Program-made: the position numbers and the translations under genes
Shown here: in pieces, positions 5,288 to 10,773 of the stretch
Numbering within the stretch: the first letter of the stretch is position 1
Layout: each line of letters begins with the position of its first letter
Assembly (NCBI GenBank): GCA_044426345.1
Contig: JAWXUP010000078.1
Span: 1 to 10,773 of the forward strand
Reading direction: 5' to 3'
DNA: 10,773 nt
From: CAYJLC01 sp044426345
GTDB taxonomy: Bacteria; Bacillota; Clostridia; Oscillospirales; Butyricicoccaceae
The notes under the pieces: generated by a model
Databases searched by the model: none
Told to the model about the DNA's origin: nothing
Seen by the model: only the letters and a program-made list of their open reading frames with translations

Positions 5288-5316
5288 ATCATACACTATT
5301 TTAGATTGAATTTCAA
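5288..5316 (-). promoter_or_regulatory. Distal leftward promoter toward the permease operon
   Basis: On the minus strand TTGAAA (5311-5316) and TATGAT (5288-5293) are separated by exactly 17 nt, each five of six bases from consensus. Transcription would start near 5281 and run leftwards through gene-free DNA into lplB. Confidence 0.6.
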
Positions 5317-5751
5317 TACTAAATTTAGAAAAAAATTATATATTTTGTTACAAATTATTAATCTTTATGTAAGAAAAAACGAATAATAATATAACTTACA
5401 TCTTGTATATGGTAAAAATGCACAAAAAAATTTGTGTCTTTTTGAGCATTTTGCAATGGTGCAACTTGTATACAAAAGGGTGCAAAAAGTGAAAATTTTT
5501 GTTTATAATGTTTGGAAATTAAGTTTTTCATATAATAATGATATATGTTTTTTGAGAAAAATTAAAAATGAAAATTTTAAGATTCAGATAGTATATAAAA
5601 ATTAAAATTTCGTCATATAGCACAAAAAACAAGTTCAAATTTTTTGAATATATAAATTCATACAAAAAGAAAAATTTGTGCATAGTGAATAAAATATTAA
5701 TGGTTATAATTGTGCAAAATAGAGTATTTGTTTAAAAAAGTGAAATTTATA
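5317..5751. promoter_or_regulatory. Upstream region of the binding-protein gene with repeated TTGTGCA-like motifs
   Basis: This very AT-rich stretch has no gene. Short GTGCA-centred motifs recur: TGCACAA (5419-5425), the dyad TTGCA-ATGG-TGCAA (5451-5464), GTGCAA (5480-5485), GCACAA (5620-5625), TTGTGCA (5676-5682) and TTGTGCA (5710-5716). There is also a 10-bp palindrome, TTGTATACAA (5466-5475). They could be sites for a sugar-responsive regulator, but in AT-rich DNA some repetition is expected by chance. Confidence 0.35.
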
Positions 5752-5780
5752 TTGATATTGTTTTGAATTTAGTATATTAT
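5752..5780 (+). promoter_or_regulatory. Promoter of the solute-binding lipoprotein gene
   Basis: TTGATA (5752-5757) and TATTAT (5775-5780) are separated by 17 nt, each five of six bases from consensus. The predicted start near 5787 gives a leader of about 55 nt before the ATG at 5842. Confidence 0.8.
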
Positions 5781-5841
5781 GAGAAAGTAAAACGTGGCAA
5801 AGTAAATGATAATTTTTAAAAAGTAGAAAGGTTTTGAAATT

Positions 5842-7437
5842 ATGAAAAGATTATTAAGCGCAACTTTATCGGCTGCTATGATTCTTGCTTTACTAGCAGG
5901 TTGTAGTGGAGTGGTAAATTCAGGCTCTAGTAGTTCTAGTTCATCTAGCTCATCTAGTTCTAGCTCTTCTAGCAGTACTTCTTCTGAAAATGTATCTTAC
6001 AATGGTATCGAAAATCCAGGAACAATTGAAATGTTCATCCCTTCACAAGCGAGTTACCCTTATAGTGCAGATTGGCCAATCGTAGATGCTCTTTACGAAA
6101 ACACTGGTATACCTTACACAGTAACTGACATCGTAAACGTTGATAACTCATTTGCAACAAAATTATCAACTATTATGATTTCTGACGATCTACCAGACTT
6201 AATTTTCCCAATCACAAATGATATCATTCGTGAATATGGTGATGATGGTGCATTTATCAATATCTTAGATTATATGGATCAACTTCCAAACTTCTCAGCT
6301 TGGGCTGAAGAAAATCCTGAAGAAGTTCTTTCGTTCAAATCTTGGGACGGTTCTTTATATCAATTCCCATCAACTGGTGCCCAAGATGGTAACAGACGTG
6401 GTATGTCAATCAGACAAGATATCCTTGATGAAATCGGTATGGATCATCCAACTACAAGTGATGAATTCTATGATGTATTAGTAGCTATGAAAGAAGCTTA
6501 TCCAGAAAGCTATCCTCTAGCATTCCGTAATGGCTTAGAACAATTCACAACATTTGCTCCTATGTGGGGAACAAACTCATTCTTCTTCCAACAAACAAGT
6601 AGAATGTTTGGTTTAACAGAAGATGGTACTTGGGAATTTGGACCAACAACTGATGCTTACAAAGAAATGGTTGAATTCTTCTTAAAATTATATCAAGAAG
6701 GTTTAGTAATTCCTAACTTCTTATCTTGTGACCAAACTAGCTGGCAAGAACTTATGTTAAGTGACGTTTCATTCGTAACATTTGACTATATCGGTAGATC
6801 TGACGTATTTAATGCTGCAGCTGCTGAATTTGACCCAGATTACAACTTAGTATACTTATCTCCATTCCTTGGTGGTTCATCAGAAACTACTGGTTTATAT
6901 GATGGTAGAACAGGTTCTTATGGTTTCATTATCACAGCATCAACTGATCACCTAGAAGAATGTTTAGCATTCGTTGACTATTTATATACTGACGAAGCTA
7001 TTGAACTTTCAAGCTATGGCGTTGAAGGCATCGACTGGGAATGGCAAGGCGAAGAACGCGTAATGCTTACTGAATATGAAAGCGTAAATGACTGGAGAAC
7101 TGCAACAGGTACACACTGTAGTGGTTTCTACCAAATCATCGACCGTACACCTACATTGGCTATGTCATCTGAACCTCTTCAAGAAGCTAACCTTTTAGCT
7201 GCTGAACAAGAAATTGCTAAACAACCAGTATTCTTATGGAGTGAAGAAGAACAAAAAATTATGGACTCAGTTGGTTCTCCAATAATCGACTACGTTTCTG
7301 AAACTTTATCATTATTCTTAACAGGCCAAAAAGATATGTCTGAATGGGATAACTACGTAGCAACTGTTGAATCTATGGGTATCGATGAAATCGAAGCAAT
7401 CCACGTTTCAGCTTATGCTCGTTTGATGGGTGAATAA
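5842..7437 (+). CDS. Extracellular solute-binding lipoprotein of a carbohydrate ABC transporter
   Basis: This 531-aa protein is the surface receptor that delivers a sugar or oligosaccharide to the divergently encoded LplB/LplC-type permeases. It has a lipoprotein signal peptide, with a basic start MKRLL, a hydrophobic core and the lipobox LLAGC (17-21), so it should be lipid-anchored at Cys21. A Ser-rich linker with 17 consecutive serines (29-45) precedes a family-1-like binding domain. The fragment SYGVEGIDWEWQGEE near 390-405 and the size fit the LplA/LipO/YtcQ group. The AAAGG ribosome binding site is 10 nt from the ATG. The gene uses many C-ending codons (TTC, ATC, AAC), unlike its surroundings, consistent with high expression. 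It is monocistronic, ending at a strong terminator. The ligand is unknown. Confidence 0.92.
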   Translation: MKRLLSATLSAAMILALLAGCSGVVNSGSSSSSSSSSSSSSSSSSTSSENVSYNGIENPGTIEMFIPSQASYPYSADWPIVDALYENTGIPYTVTDIVNVDNSFATKLSTIMISDDLPDLIFPITNDIIREYGDDGAFINILDYMDQLPNFSAWAEENPEEVLSFKSWDGSLYQFPSTGAQDGNRRGMSIRQDILDEIGMDHPTTSDEFYDVLVAMKEAYPESYPLAFRNGLEQFTTFAPMWGTNSFFFQQTSRMFGLTEDGTWEFGPTTDAYKEMVEFFLKLYQEGLVIPNFLSCDQTSWQELMLSDVSFVTFDYIGRSDVFNAAAAEFDPDYNLVYLSPFLGGSSETTGLYDGRTGSYGFIITASTDHLEECLAFVDYLYTDEAIELSSYGVEGIDWEWQGEERVMLTEYESVNDWRTATGTHCSGFYQIIDRTPTLAMSSEPLQEANLLAAEQEIAKQPVFLWSEEEQKIMDSVGSPIIDYVSETLSLFLTGQKDMSEWDNYVATVESMGIDEIEAIHVSAYARLMGE

Positions 7438-7464
7438 TTTATAATTTAAATTTGAATACCTTTA

Positions 7465-7498
7465 CTGCACCACTTTTGATTAAGTGGTGCAGTTTTTT
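7465..7498 (+). terminator. Terminator of the solute-binding lipoprotein gene
   Basis: A perfect 11-bp stem (CTGCACCACTT/AAGTGGTGCAG, loop TTGATT) is followed by six T residues. It starts 27 nt after the stop codon. Confidence 0.93.
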
Positions 7499-7514
7499 GC
7501 GTAGTAGGGACGGA
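7499..7514 (+). repeat. 16-bp direct repeat, first copy
   Basis: GCGTAGTAGGGACGGA occurs here and again at 7745-7760 without mismatch. In the second copy it leads into the hairpin GGACGGAT/ATCCGTCC. Here the right half of that hairpin is missing. This suggests a truncated copy of the same repeat, lying directly after the terminator. Confidence 0.6.
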
Positions 7515-7557
7515 AAACTCGTTCACTACGGTGTGAGTTGGTTTTAAATTGTGCTAG

Positions 7558-7660
7558 CTCCCTCCGTCAAAATCGAAGATTTTGCCACCTCCCTCGGAGA
7601 GGGAGGCTTTTTCCTTTGGCTCCATCTTTGAGGGAGCTATCACCGCAGTGACTGAGGGAG
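7558..7660. repeat. Small terminal-inverted-repeat element (MITE-like)
   Basis: About 103 bp are bounded by CTCCCTCCGTCA and TGACTGAGGGAG, which are complementary at 11 of 12 positions. Inside are hairpins CAAAATC/GATTTTG (loop GAA) and CCTCCCTC/GAGGGAGG (loop GGA) followed by CTTTTT, plus a further GAGGGAGCTA complementary to TAGCTCCCTC at the left end. It encodes nothing. Palindromic elements with CTCCCTC-type ends are, to my knowledge, common between genes in Clostridia. No clear target-site duplication is visible. Confidence 0.6.
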
Positions 7661-7686
7661 TTTACTACATATTATTTATTATGATG

Positions 7687-7807
7687 CACGGGCGAACACT
7701 GTTCGCCCCTACGGGTGTGTTGTTAAAAATGGCGATATTTTATAGCGTAGTAGGGACGGATTCAATATCCGTCCGTCATACTGATATATCCGTTTTTAAT
7801 TTAATTG
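7687..7807 (+). repeat. Right repeat island: two palindromic modules
   Basis: Module A (7687-7717) has the perfect hairpin GGGCGAAC/GTTCGCCC (7690-7708). With its flanks it matches the reverse complement of 966-997 except for one missing base. Module B (7750-7807) has the hairpin GGACGGAT/ATCCGTCC (7754-7774). It shares GTAGGG, CCGTCATAC, GAT and TCCGTTTT flanks with the reverse complement of 1082-1138, although the palindrome itself differs. The order of the two modules is swapped relative to the left island. Confidence 0.72.
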
Positions 7808-7834
7808 ATGTGAATTTATTGCACAGTGAACGAA

Positions 7835-7859
7835 TGCCGAGAAAAAAGTTTGCACTAGT
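7835..7859 (+). repeat. Dispersed hairpin repeat, 3'-end fragment
   Basis: Twenty-five bases starting TGCCGAGAAAAAAG and ending GCACTAGT match the 3' ends of the two longer repeats at 649-752 (minus) and 2446-2546 (plus). The two hairpins are missing. It is downstream of, and in the same direction as, the solute-binding lipoprotein gene. Confidence 0.65.
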
Positions 7860-7880
7860 ATTAAGAGGGAAAATAACCGT

Positions 7881-7923
7881 ACAAAAACGCATACAAACCT
7901 AAAACGAAGGTCTGTATGCGTTT
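7881..7923 (-). terminator. Terminator of clcA
   Basis: Read leftwards, a 16-bp stem (AAACGCATACAGACCT with AGGTTTGTATGCGTTT, one G-U pair, loop TCGTTTT) is followed by TT and a short T-rich tail. It starts 4 nt after the clcA stop codon. Confidence 0.88.
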
Positions 7924-7926
7924 ACA

Positions 7927-9525
7927 TTATTTATGATGTTTAAAGTGTGTTTTAAAATGGTGATGATTATGAATGGCCTCGTTGCAAGTCTTTGACAAAT
8001 ATTCTCGAACATCTTGTTCAGTGGATACGCTGGATAAAACGGTTAAAAGGTCACCGGCTTTGATTATAGTACTGCCATTTGGTGTTATATCGTGTTCATT
8101 ACGTTTTATTGATACAATAAGACAATTTTCTGGAAGTTTTAGTGTTACAATGGCTTGATTTTCGATTAAAGAACCGTGCTGAACGATATATTCAATTAAA
8201 ATTTTAGAACTGTCAACAGGAGGAGCGTGAAGTCCTCGGCTTTCTAGTAAGTTTTCTAAAAGAGATTCATAAACTGGTTTGTTTTGAAGTTCTTCAGCAA
8301 CTATATAAGCAACGGCTGATGTGATTATAAGAGGTAGAAGTTGAGAAAGAGAACCTGTCATTTCTACAAGTAGAATGATACCAGTAAGTGGAGCACGAAC
8401 TATAGCAGTGAAGTAACCAGCCATAGCTATTATTACGAAATTATAGAATAATACTTCGTTTAACGGAGTTATTGGAATTATAATTTTTGCAAAAATAGCG
8501 CCAATGGTAGCGCCTAGAACCAATAATGGAAAGAATATTCCACCTGGAGCACCAGAACCAAAGCTTATCATAGAAAAGAAAAATTTAATGATCAGTGCCA
8601 AAATTAAAAAGGTGAGGCTAGTGGTGATGTGTAGATCATCTATTATACTATGTCCACCACAAAGAACAACTGGAAAAGTTAGACCTAAAATACCAGCACA
8701 TAAAAAAGGAATCATCATTCTTATGCGAACAGGGAGTTTTGACATACTTTTATATATTTTTTGTGATTTTATTAAGCAAATATTATAAATAACACCACTA
8801 AAACCTAAAGTAACACCTAAAACTATAAAAATCCAGTAAAATTCTATAGGGATTGACTGCGTAATTTCAAAATGAAAAACATTGGTAATGCCAAAGAAAA
8901 GTTTGGAAACGAAGTCAGCAGAAATTGCCGCTACCATCGTTGATAGCAAAATCATAGGTGAGAAATATCGGAAAAGTTCTTCAATCGCAAACATCATTCC
9001 TGATAATGGAGCATTAAAAGCAGCCGCCAAACCAGCACTTGCTCCACTGGCAACATAAATACGACGTTCGGTTTGAGAGGTTGCAAATTTTTGTGAAATA
9101 CCTTGCCCAACACAAGCACCAAGCTGAATTGATGGACCTTCGCGACCGAGCGACAGTCCAGAGATTATCGAAACTGTTCCTCCTATTAATTTCGCAAGCA
9201 AAGTCGATAGCCAAGAACCACGAATTTGTCCCATAATAATTGCTTTAACTTGAGGAATGCCACTACCTGAGATTAACGAAAAATTTTCTACCAGTCTACC
9301 GATTAAATATCCTGTTACAGCTAGGCATATGAAAAGCAAAGGGGAATATTTCATATTTTCTGACATAAAATTATAAATTGAGAAACAAAGTTCCTCGGCA
9401 TATGTTAGCATAAAGCGATATAAAACGCAAAAAAGACCAGCAACAACGCCGATTAGCATACTTATACCGATTATTTTGGTGCTCCTAAAACGCGTTTTTT
9501 GTTTGATGAAGTTTGGAAGTTCCAT
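7927..9525 (-). CDS. clcA: CLC-family Cl-/H+ antiporter with C-terminal RCK_C (TrkA_C)-like domain
   Basis: This 532-aa membrane protein exchanges chloride for protons. The CLC signatures are complete: GSGIP (87-91), GREGP (127-131, with E129 in the external gating-glutamate position), IEE (181-183, internal proton glutamate), GGIFFP (328-333) and the pore tyrosine in KPVYESLL (Y419). GREGP and GSGIP rather than GREGT and GSGNP argue against a fluoride exporter. Residues about 446-511 look like an RCK_C/TrkA_C ligand-binding domain, and the tail is His-rich (HNHHHFKTHFKHHK). The start is set at 9525, where AAAGGA lies 9 nt upstream. A longer frame to 9600 would use bases that form the promoter. 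It is a single gene, divergent from zur. Confidence 0.92.
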   Translation of the reverse strand: MELPNFIKQKTRFRSTKIIGISMLIGVVAGLFCVLYRFMLTYAEELCFSIYNFMSENMKYSPLLFICLAVTGYLIGRLVENFSLISGSGIPQVKAIIMGQIRGSWLSTLLAKLIGGTVSIISGLSLGREGPSIQLGACVGQGISQKFATSQTERRIYVASGASAGLAAAFNAPLSGMMFAIEELFRYFSPMILLSTMVAAISADFVSKLFFGITNVFHFEITQSIPIEFYWIFIVLGVTLGFSGVIYNICLIKSQKIYKSMSKLPVRIRMMIPFLCAGILGLTFPVVLCGGHSIIDDLHITTSLTFLILALIIKFFFSMISFGSGAPGGIFFPLLVLGATIGAIFAKIIIPITPLNEVLFYNFVIIAMAGYFTAIVRAPLTGIILLVEMTGSLSQLLPLIITSAVAYIVAEELQNKPVYESLLENLLESRGLHAPPVDSSKILIEYIVQHGSLIENQAIVTLKLPENCLIVSIKRNEHDITPNGSTIIKAGDLLTVLSSVSTEQDVREYLSKTCNEAIHNHHHFKTHFKHHK

Positions 9526-9590
9526 AAAATTATGTCCTTTCTGAAAAATTAAAGAATAGTGAAAAGTAAAATTAGTACTTACTTTATAAT

Positions 9591-9599
9591 AGTATATCA
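9591..9599 (-). promoter_or_regulatory. clcA promoter (extended -10)
   Basis: The minus strand reads TGATATACT, an extended -10 box (TG, one base, TATACT at 9591-9596). No good -35 box is visible 17 nt upstream. The start would be near 9584, giving a leader of about 60 nt before the ATG at 9525 and ruling out the longer N-terminus. Confidence 0.55.
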
Positions 9600-9776
9600 T
9601 AAAAACGTTAGTTTGAATAGGGAAAAAGTGCGAAAAAATATATATTTTGAAAATGAATAAAATTAAGGTTGTGTTTGCAAGTCCAATATTTCAAATTGTA
9701 TTTATTCGAAGTTATTGTAAATTATATTTCATATAATATAGCATAAAATAGGACTTTTTATTTGCTTGGTTAGTTA

Positions 9777-9805
9777 TTGACAACCAATATGTAATGTGCT
9801 ATAAT
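9777..9805 (+). promoter_or_regulatory. zur-znuA promoter
   Basis: TTGACA (9777-9782) and TATAAT (9800-9805) are both perfect consensus boxes with a 17-nt spacer. Such a strong core promoter makes sense if it is held down by the repressor site placed right behind it. Confidence 0.92.
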
Positions 9806-9806
9806 T

Positions 9807-9829
9807 AATTTGCGAATTATTCGCAAATT
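9807..9829. promoter_or_regulatory. Fur-family (probable Zur) operator
   Basis: A perfect palindrome with 11-bp arms around one central T (AATTTGCGAAT-T-ATTCGCAAATT) starts 1 bp after the -10 box and covers the expected start of transcription. The inner TGCGAAT-T-ATTCGCA has the 7-1-7 form typical of Fur, Zur and PerR sites. With a Fur-family gene and a zinc-binding lipoprotein directly downstream, autoregulation by Zur is the natural reading. Confidence 0.85.
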
Positions 9830-9842
9830 GGGAGGTTTGTGT

Positions 9843-10244
9843 ATGAGTAGCTATCAAACAGAACAACGCAAAAAATTAATATCTATCTTTAAGAAAAGTC
9901 CACATCAGTCTTTTTCAGCACAAGAAATTCACAATCTCACAGACCCTAATAGCATTAGCTTGAGTGCTGTGTATAGAAATCTGGTTAAGATGGAACAAGA
10001 AGGTGTTTTGTGTAAAGTTAGTGAGAAAAAACGTTCTGGAACATTGTATCAGTATGTAGATCCAGAGCATTGTGCAGGAATTATACATTTTAAATGTAAT
10101 GTTTGCGAACAAACGTTTCATTTGAATAAATCTATTTCTCAAATGGTTATTAATATAGCTAAAGAGGACTATTCATTTTTGATAAATGGTGCATCAGCAT
10201 TTTTATATGGCGAATGTGAGAAATGTTCGCAAAATAGACAATAA
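9843..10244 (+). CDS. zur: Fur-family transcriptional repressor, probable zinc uptake regulator Zur
   Basis: This 133-aa cytoplasmic DNA-binding protein should repress metal-uptake genes when zinc is plentiful. Residues about 1-70 form the winged helix, including the recognition-helix segment SAVYRNLVKMEQEGV (41-55). The C-terminal half has the two structural zinc pairs CNVC (85-88) and CEKC (125-128), and H76, C77 and H82 as possible regulatory-site ligands. The family length is 130-150 aa. The start is ATG 9843, with GGGAGG 7 nt upstream. An in-frame TTG at 9810 lies inside the operator and is not the start. The gene is 36 nt before znuA with no terminator between, so they form an operon. 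Zur rather than Fur or PerR is inferred from that neighbour. Confidence 0.87.
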   Translation: MSSYQTEQRKKLISIFKKSPHQSFSAQEIHNLTDPNSISLSAVYRNLVKMEQEGVLCKVSEKKRSGTLYQYVDPEHCAGIIHFKCNVCEQTFHLNKSISQMVINIAKEDYSFLINGASAFLYGECEKCSQNRQ

Positions 10245-10280
10245 TAAACAATAATCGACAAATTAAAAAGGATACAGATA

Positions 10281-10773
10281 ATGAGAAAAATTCCATTTTT
10301 AGCAACAGTGACAGCAATGGTAATGGCGCTTACAGCTTGTTCTTCAGGCACAACAGAAACGCCAAGTACAACAGAAACAACAAGCACAACAACATCATCT
10401 ACAACTGAAAAAATTAGTATCGTAGCATCTTCTTTTTATGAATATGACTGGACTCGTGAAGTTTTAGGAGAAAATGCAGATAATTTTGATCTTTATTTAC
10501 TAATGAGCGATGGCGTAGATTTACACAGCTATGAACCAAGCGTTCAAGATATAGCACTTATATCTTCAGCTGATTTATTTATTTATAATGGTGGCGAATC
10601 TGACACTTGGGTTGATGATATCATTTCGCAATCTATGAATGAAGATTTAAGAGCAATTTGCGTGACACAAACTTTAGGTGATGCAGTTTTAGCTGAAGTA
10701 ACAGTTGAAGGTATGGAAGAGGAAGAACACGATCACGACCACGAAGATGAAGTTTCAACTGAAGAAGAGCACG
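10281..10773 (+). CDS. znuA: Zinc-binding lipoprotein of a zinc ABC transporter (ZnuA/AdcA type), 5' part
   Basis: The frame is open from ATG 10281 to the window edge (164 codons); the 3' end is missing. The protein is the extracellular zinc receptor of an ABC importer. It has a lipoprotein signal peptide with lipobox LTAC (Cys20) and a Thr/Ser-rich linker (21-42). The mature domain begins KISIVASSFYEYDW. The family motif DLHSYEPSVQD (80-90) supplies the first metal-binding His (H82), and SADLFIYNGGESDTW (96-110) is also typical. The acidic His-rich loop begins at about 145 (EEEEHDHDHEDE), as in zinc-specific members. AAAGGA lies 8 nt upstream. It is the second gene of the zur operon. The permease and ATPase genes probably follow beyond the edge. 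Confidence 0.92.
   Translation, partial: MRKIPFLATVTAMVMALTACSSGTTETPSTTETTSTTTSSTTEKISIVASSFYEYDWTREVLGENADNFDLYLLMSDGVDLHSYEPSVQDIALISSADLFIYNGGESDTWVDDIISQSMNEDLRAICVTQTLGDAVLAEVTVEGMEEEEHDHDHEDEVSTEEEH

Noticed and set aside
4487..5290. Known riboswitch or T-box leader upstream of lplB
   Set aside because: I looked for a T-box core, purine- or SAM-type conserved cores and a terminator/antiterminator pair near lplB and found none. It is kept only as an unexplained structured stretch.
7582..7902. Plus-strand 106-codon open frame
   Set aside because: It is composed almost entirely of the inverted-repeat element and palindromic modules, starts inside a hairpin and has no protein-like pattern.
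9526..9600. 25-residue longer N-terminus for the CLC protein
   Set aside because: The upstream ATG overlaps the extended -10 promoter box and has no ribosome binding site. AAAGGA precedes the internal ATG at 9525.
9810..9842. Longer Zur starting at TTG
   Set aside because: The TTG lies in the operator palindrome at the start of transcription. GGGAGG fits the ATG at 9843.

Overview
The window looks like a chromosomal segment of a low-GC Gram-positive anaerobe in class Clostridia (Bacillota), probably a gut or rumen Oscillospiraceae-type organism. This is an inference. It rests on the strongly AT-rich intergenic DNA, GGAGG-type ribosome binding sites, near-consensus TTGACA/TATAAT promoters, an LplB/LplC-type sugar ABC transporter without its own ATPase, an S-layer-homology remnant, and palindromic intergenic repeat islands of the kind common in Clostridia.

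Layout. Positions 1-430 hold a four-tRNA operon read leftwards (Val-Asp-Phe-Gly), with a terminator at the left end and two tandem promoters on the right. Positions 430-1370 carry no intact gene, only dispersed hairpin repeats and two broken reading frames on the minus strand, one clearly the end of an SLH-domain protein. Positions 1380-2260 hold zupT, a ZIP-family metal importer with a palindromic operator over its promoter. Positions 2261-2666 are a repeat-filled gap between convergent genes, with a bidirectional terminator and a degenerate duplicate of it. Positions 2667-4480 are two sugar-type ABC permeases (lplB-lplC order, minus strand). They diverge from a lipoprotein solute-binding gene at 5842-7437 across a gene-free 1.36 kb region that has promoters for both sides and many inverted repeats. 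Positions 7438-7926 are a second repeat island flanked by two terminators. Positions 7927-9525 (minus) encode a CLC-type Cl-/H+ antiporter with a cytoplasmic RCK_C-like domain. Positions 9843-10773 are a Fur-family regulator, best read as Zur, followed by the start of a znuA-type zinc-binding lipoprotein that runs off the right edge.

How the genes fit together. The binding protein and two permeases form one carbohydrate importer whose ATPase must be encoded elsewhere, as is usual for this family. The zur-znuA operon is a zinc-uptake locus with a consensus promoter and a perfect Fur-type 11-1-11 operator at the start of transcription. zupT is also a metal importer but carries a different, DtxR/MntR-like palindrome, so the two uptake systems probably answer to different metalloregulators.

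The least explained parts are non-coding. One is a roughly 100-bp repeat present twice (plus a fragment) with hairpin arms that differ between copies but keep pairing, each time downstream of a gene end in that gene's orientation. Another is the possible 800-nt leader of the permease operon. A third is a set of modular palindromic repeats shared between the two repeat islands. I see no CRISPR array, insertion sequence, phage gene or defence system.
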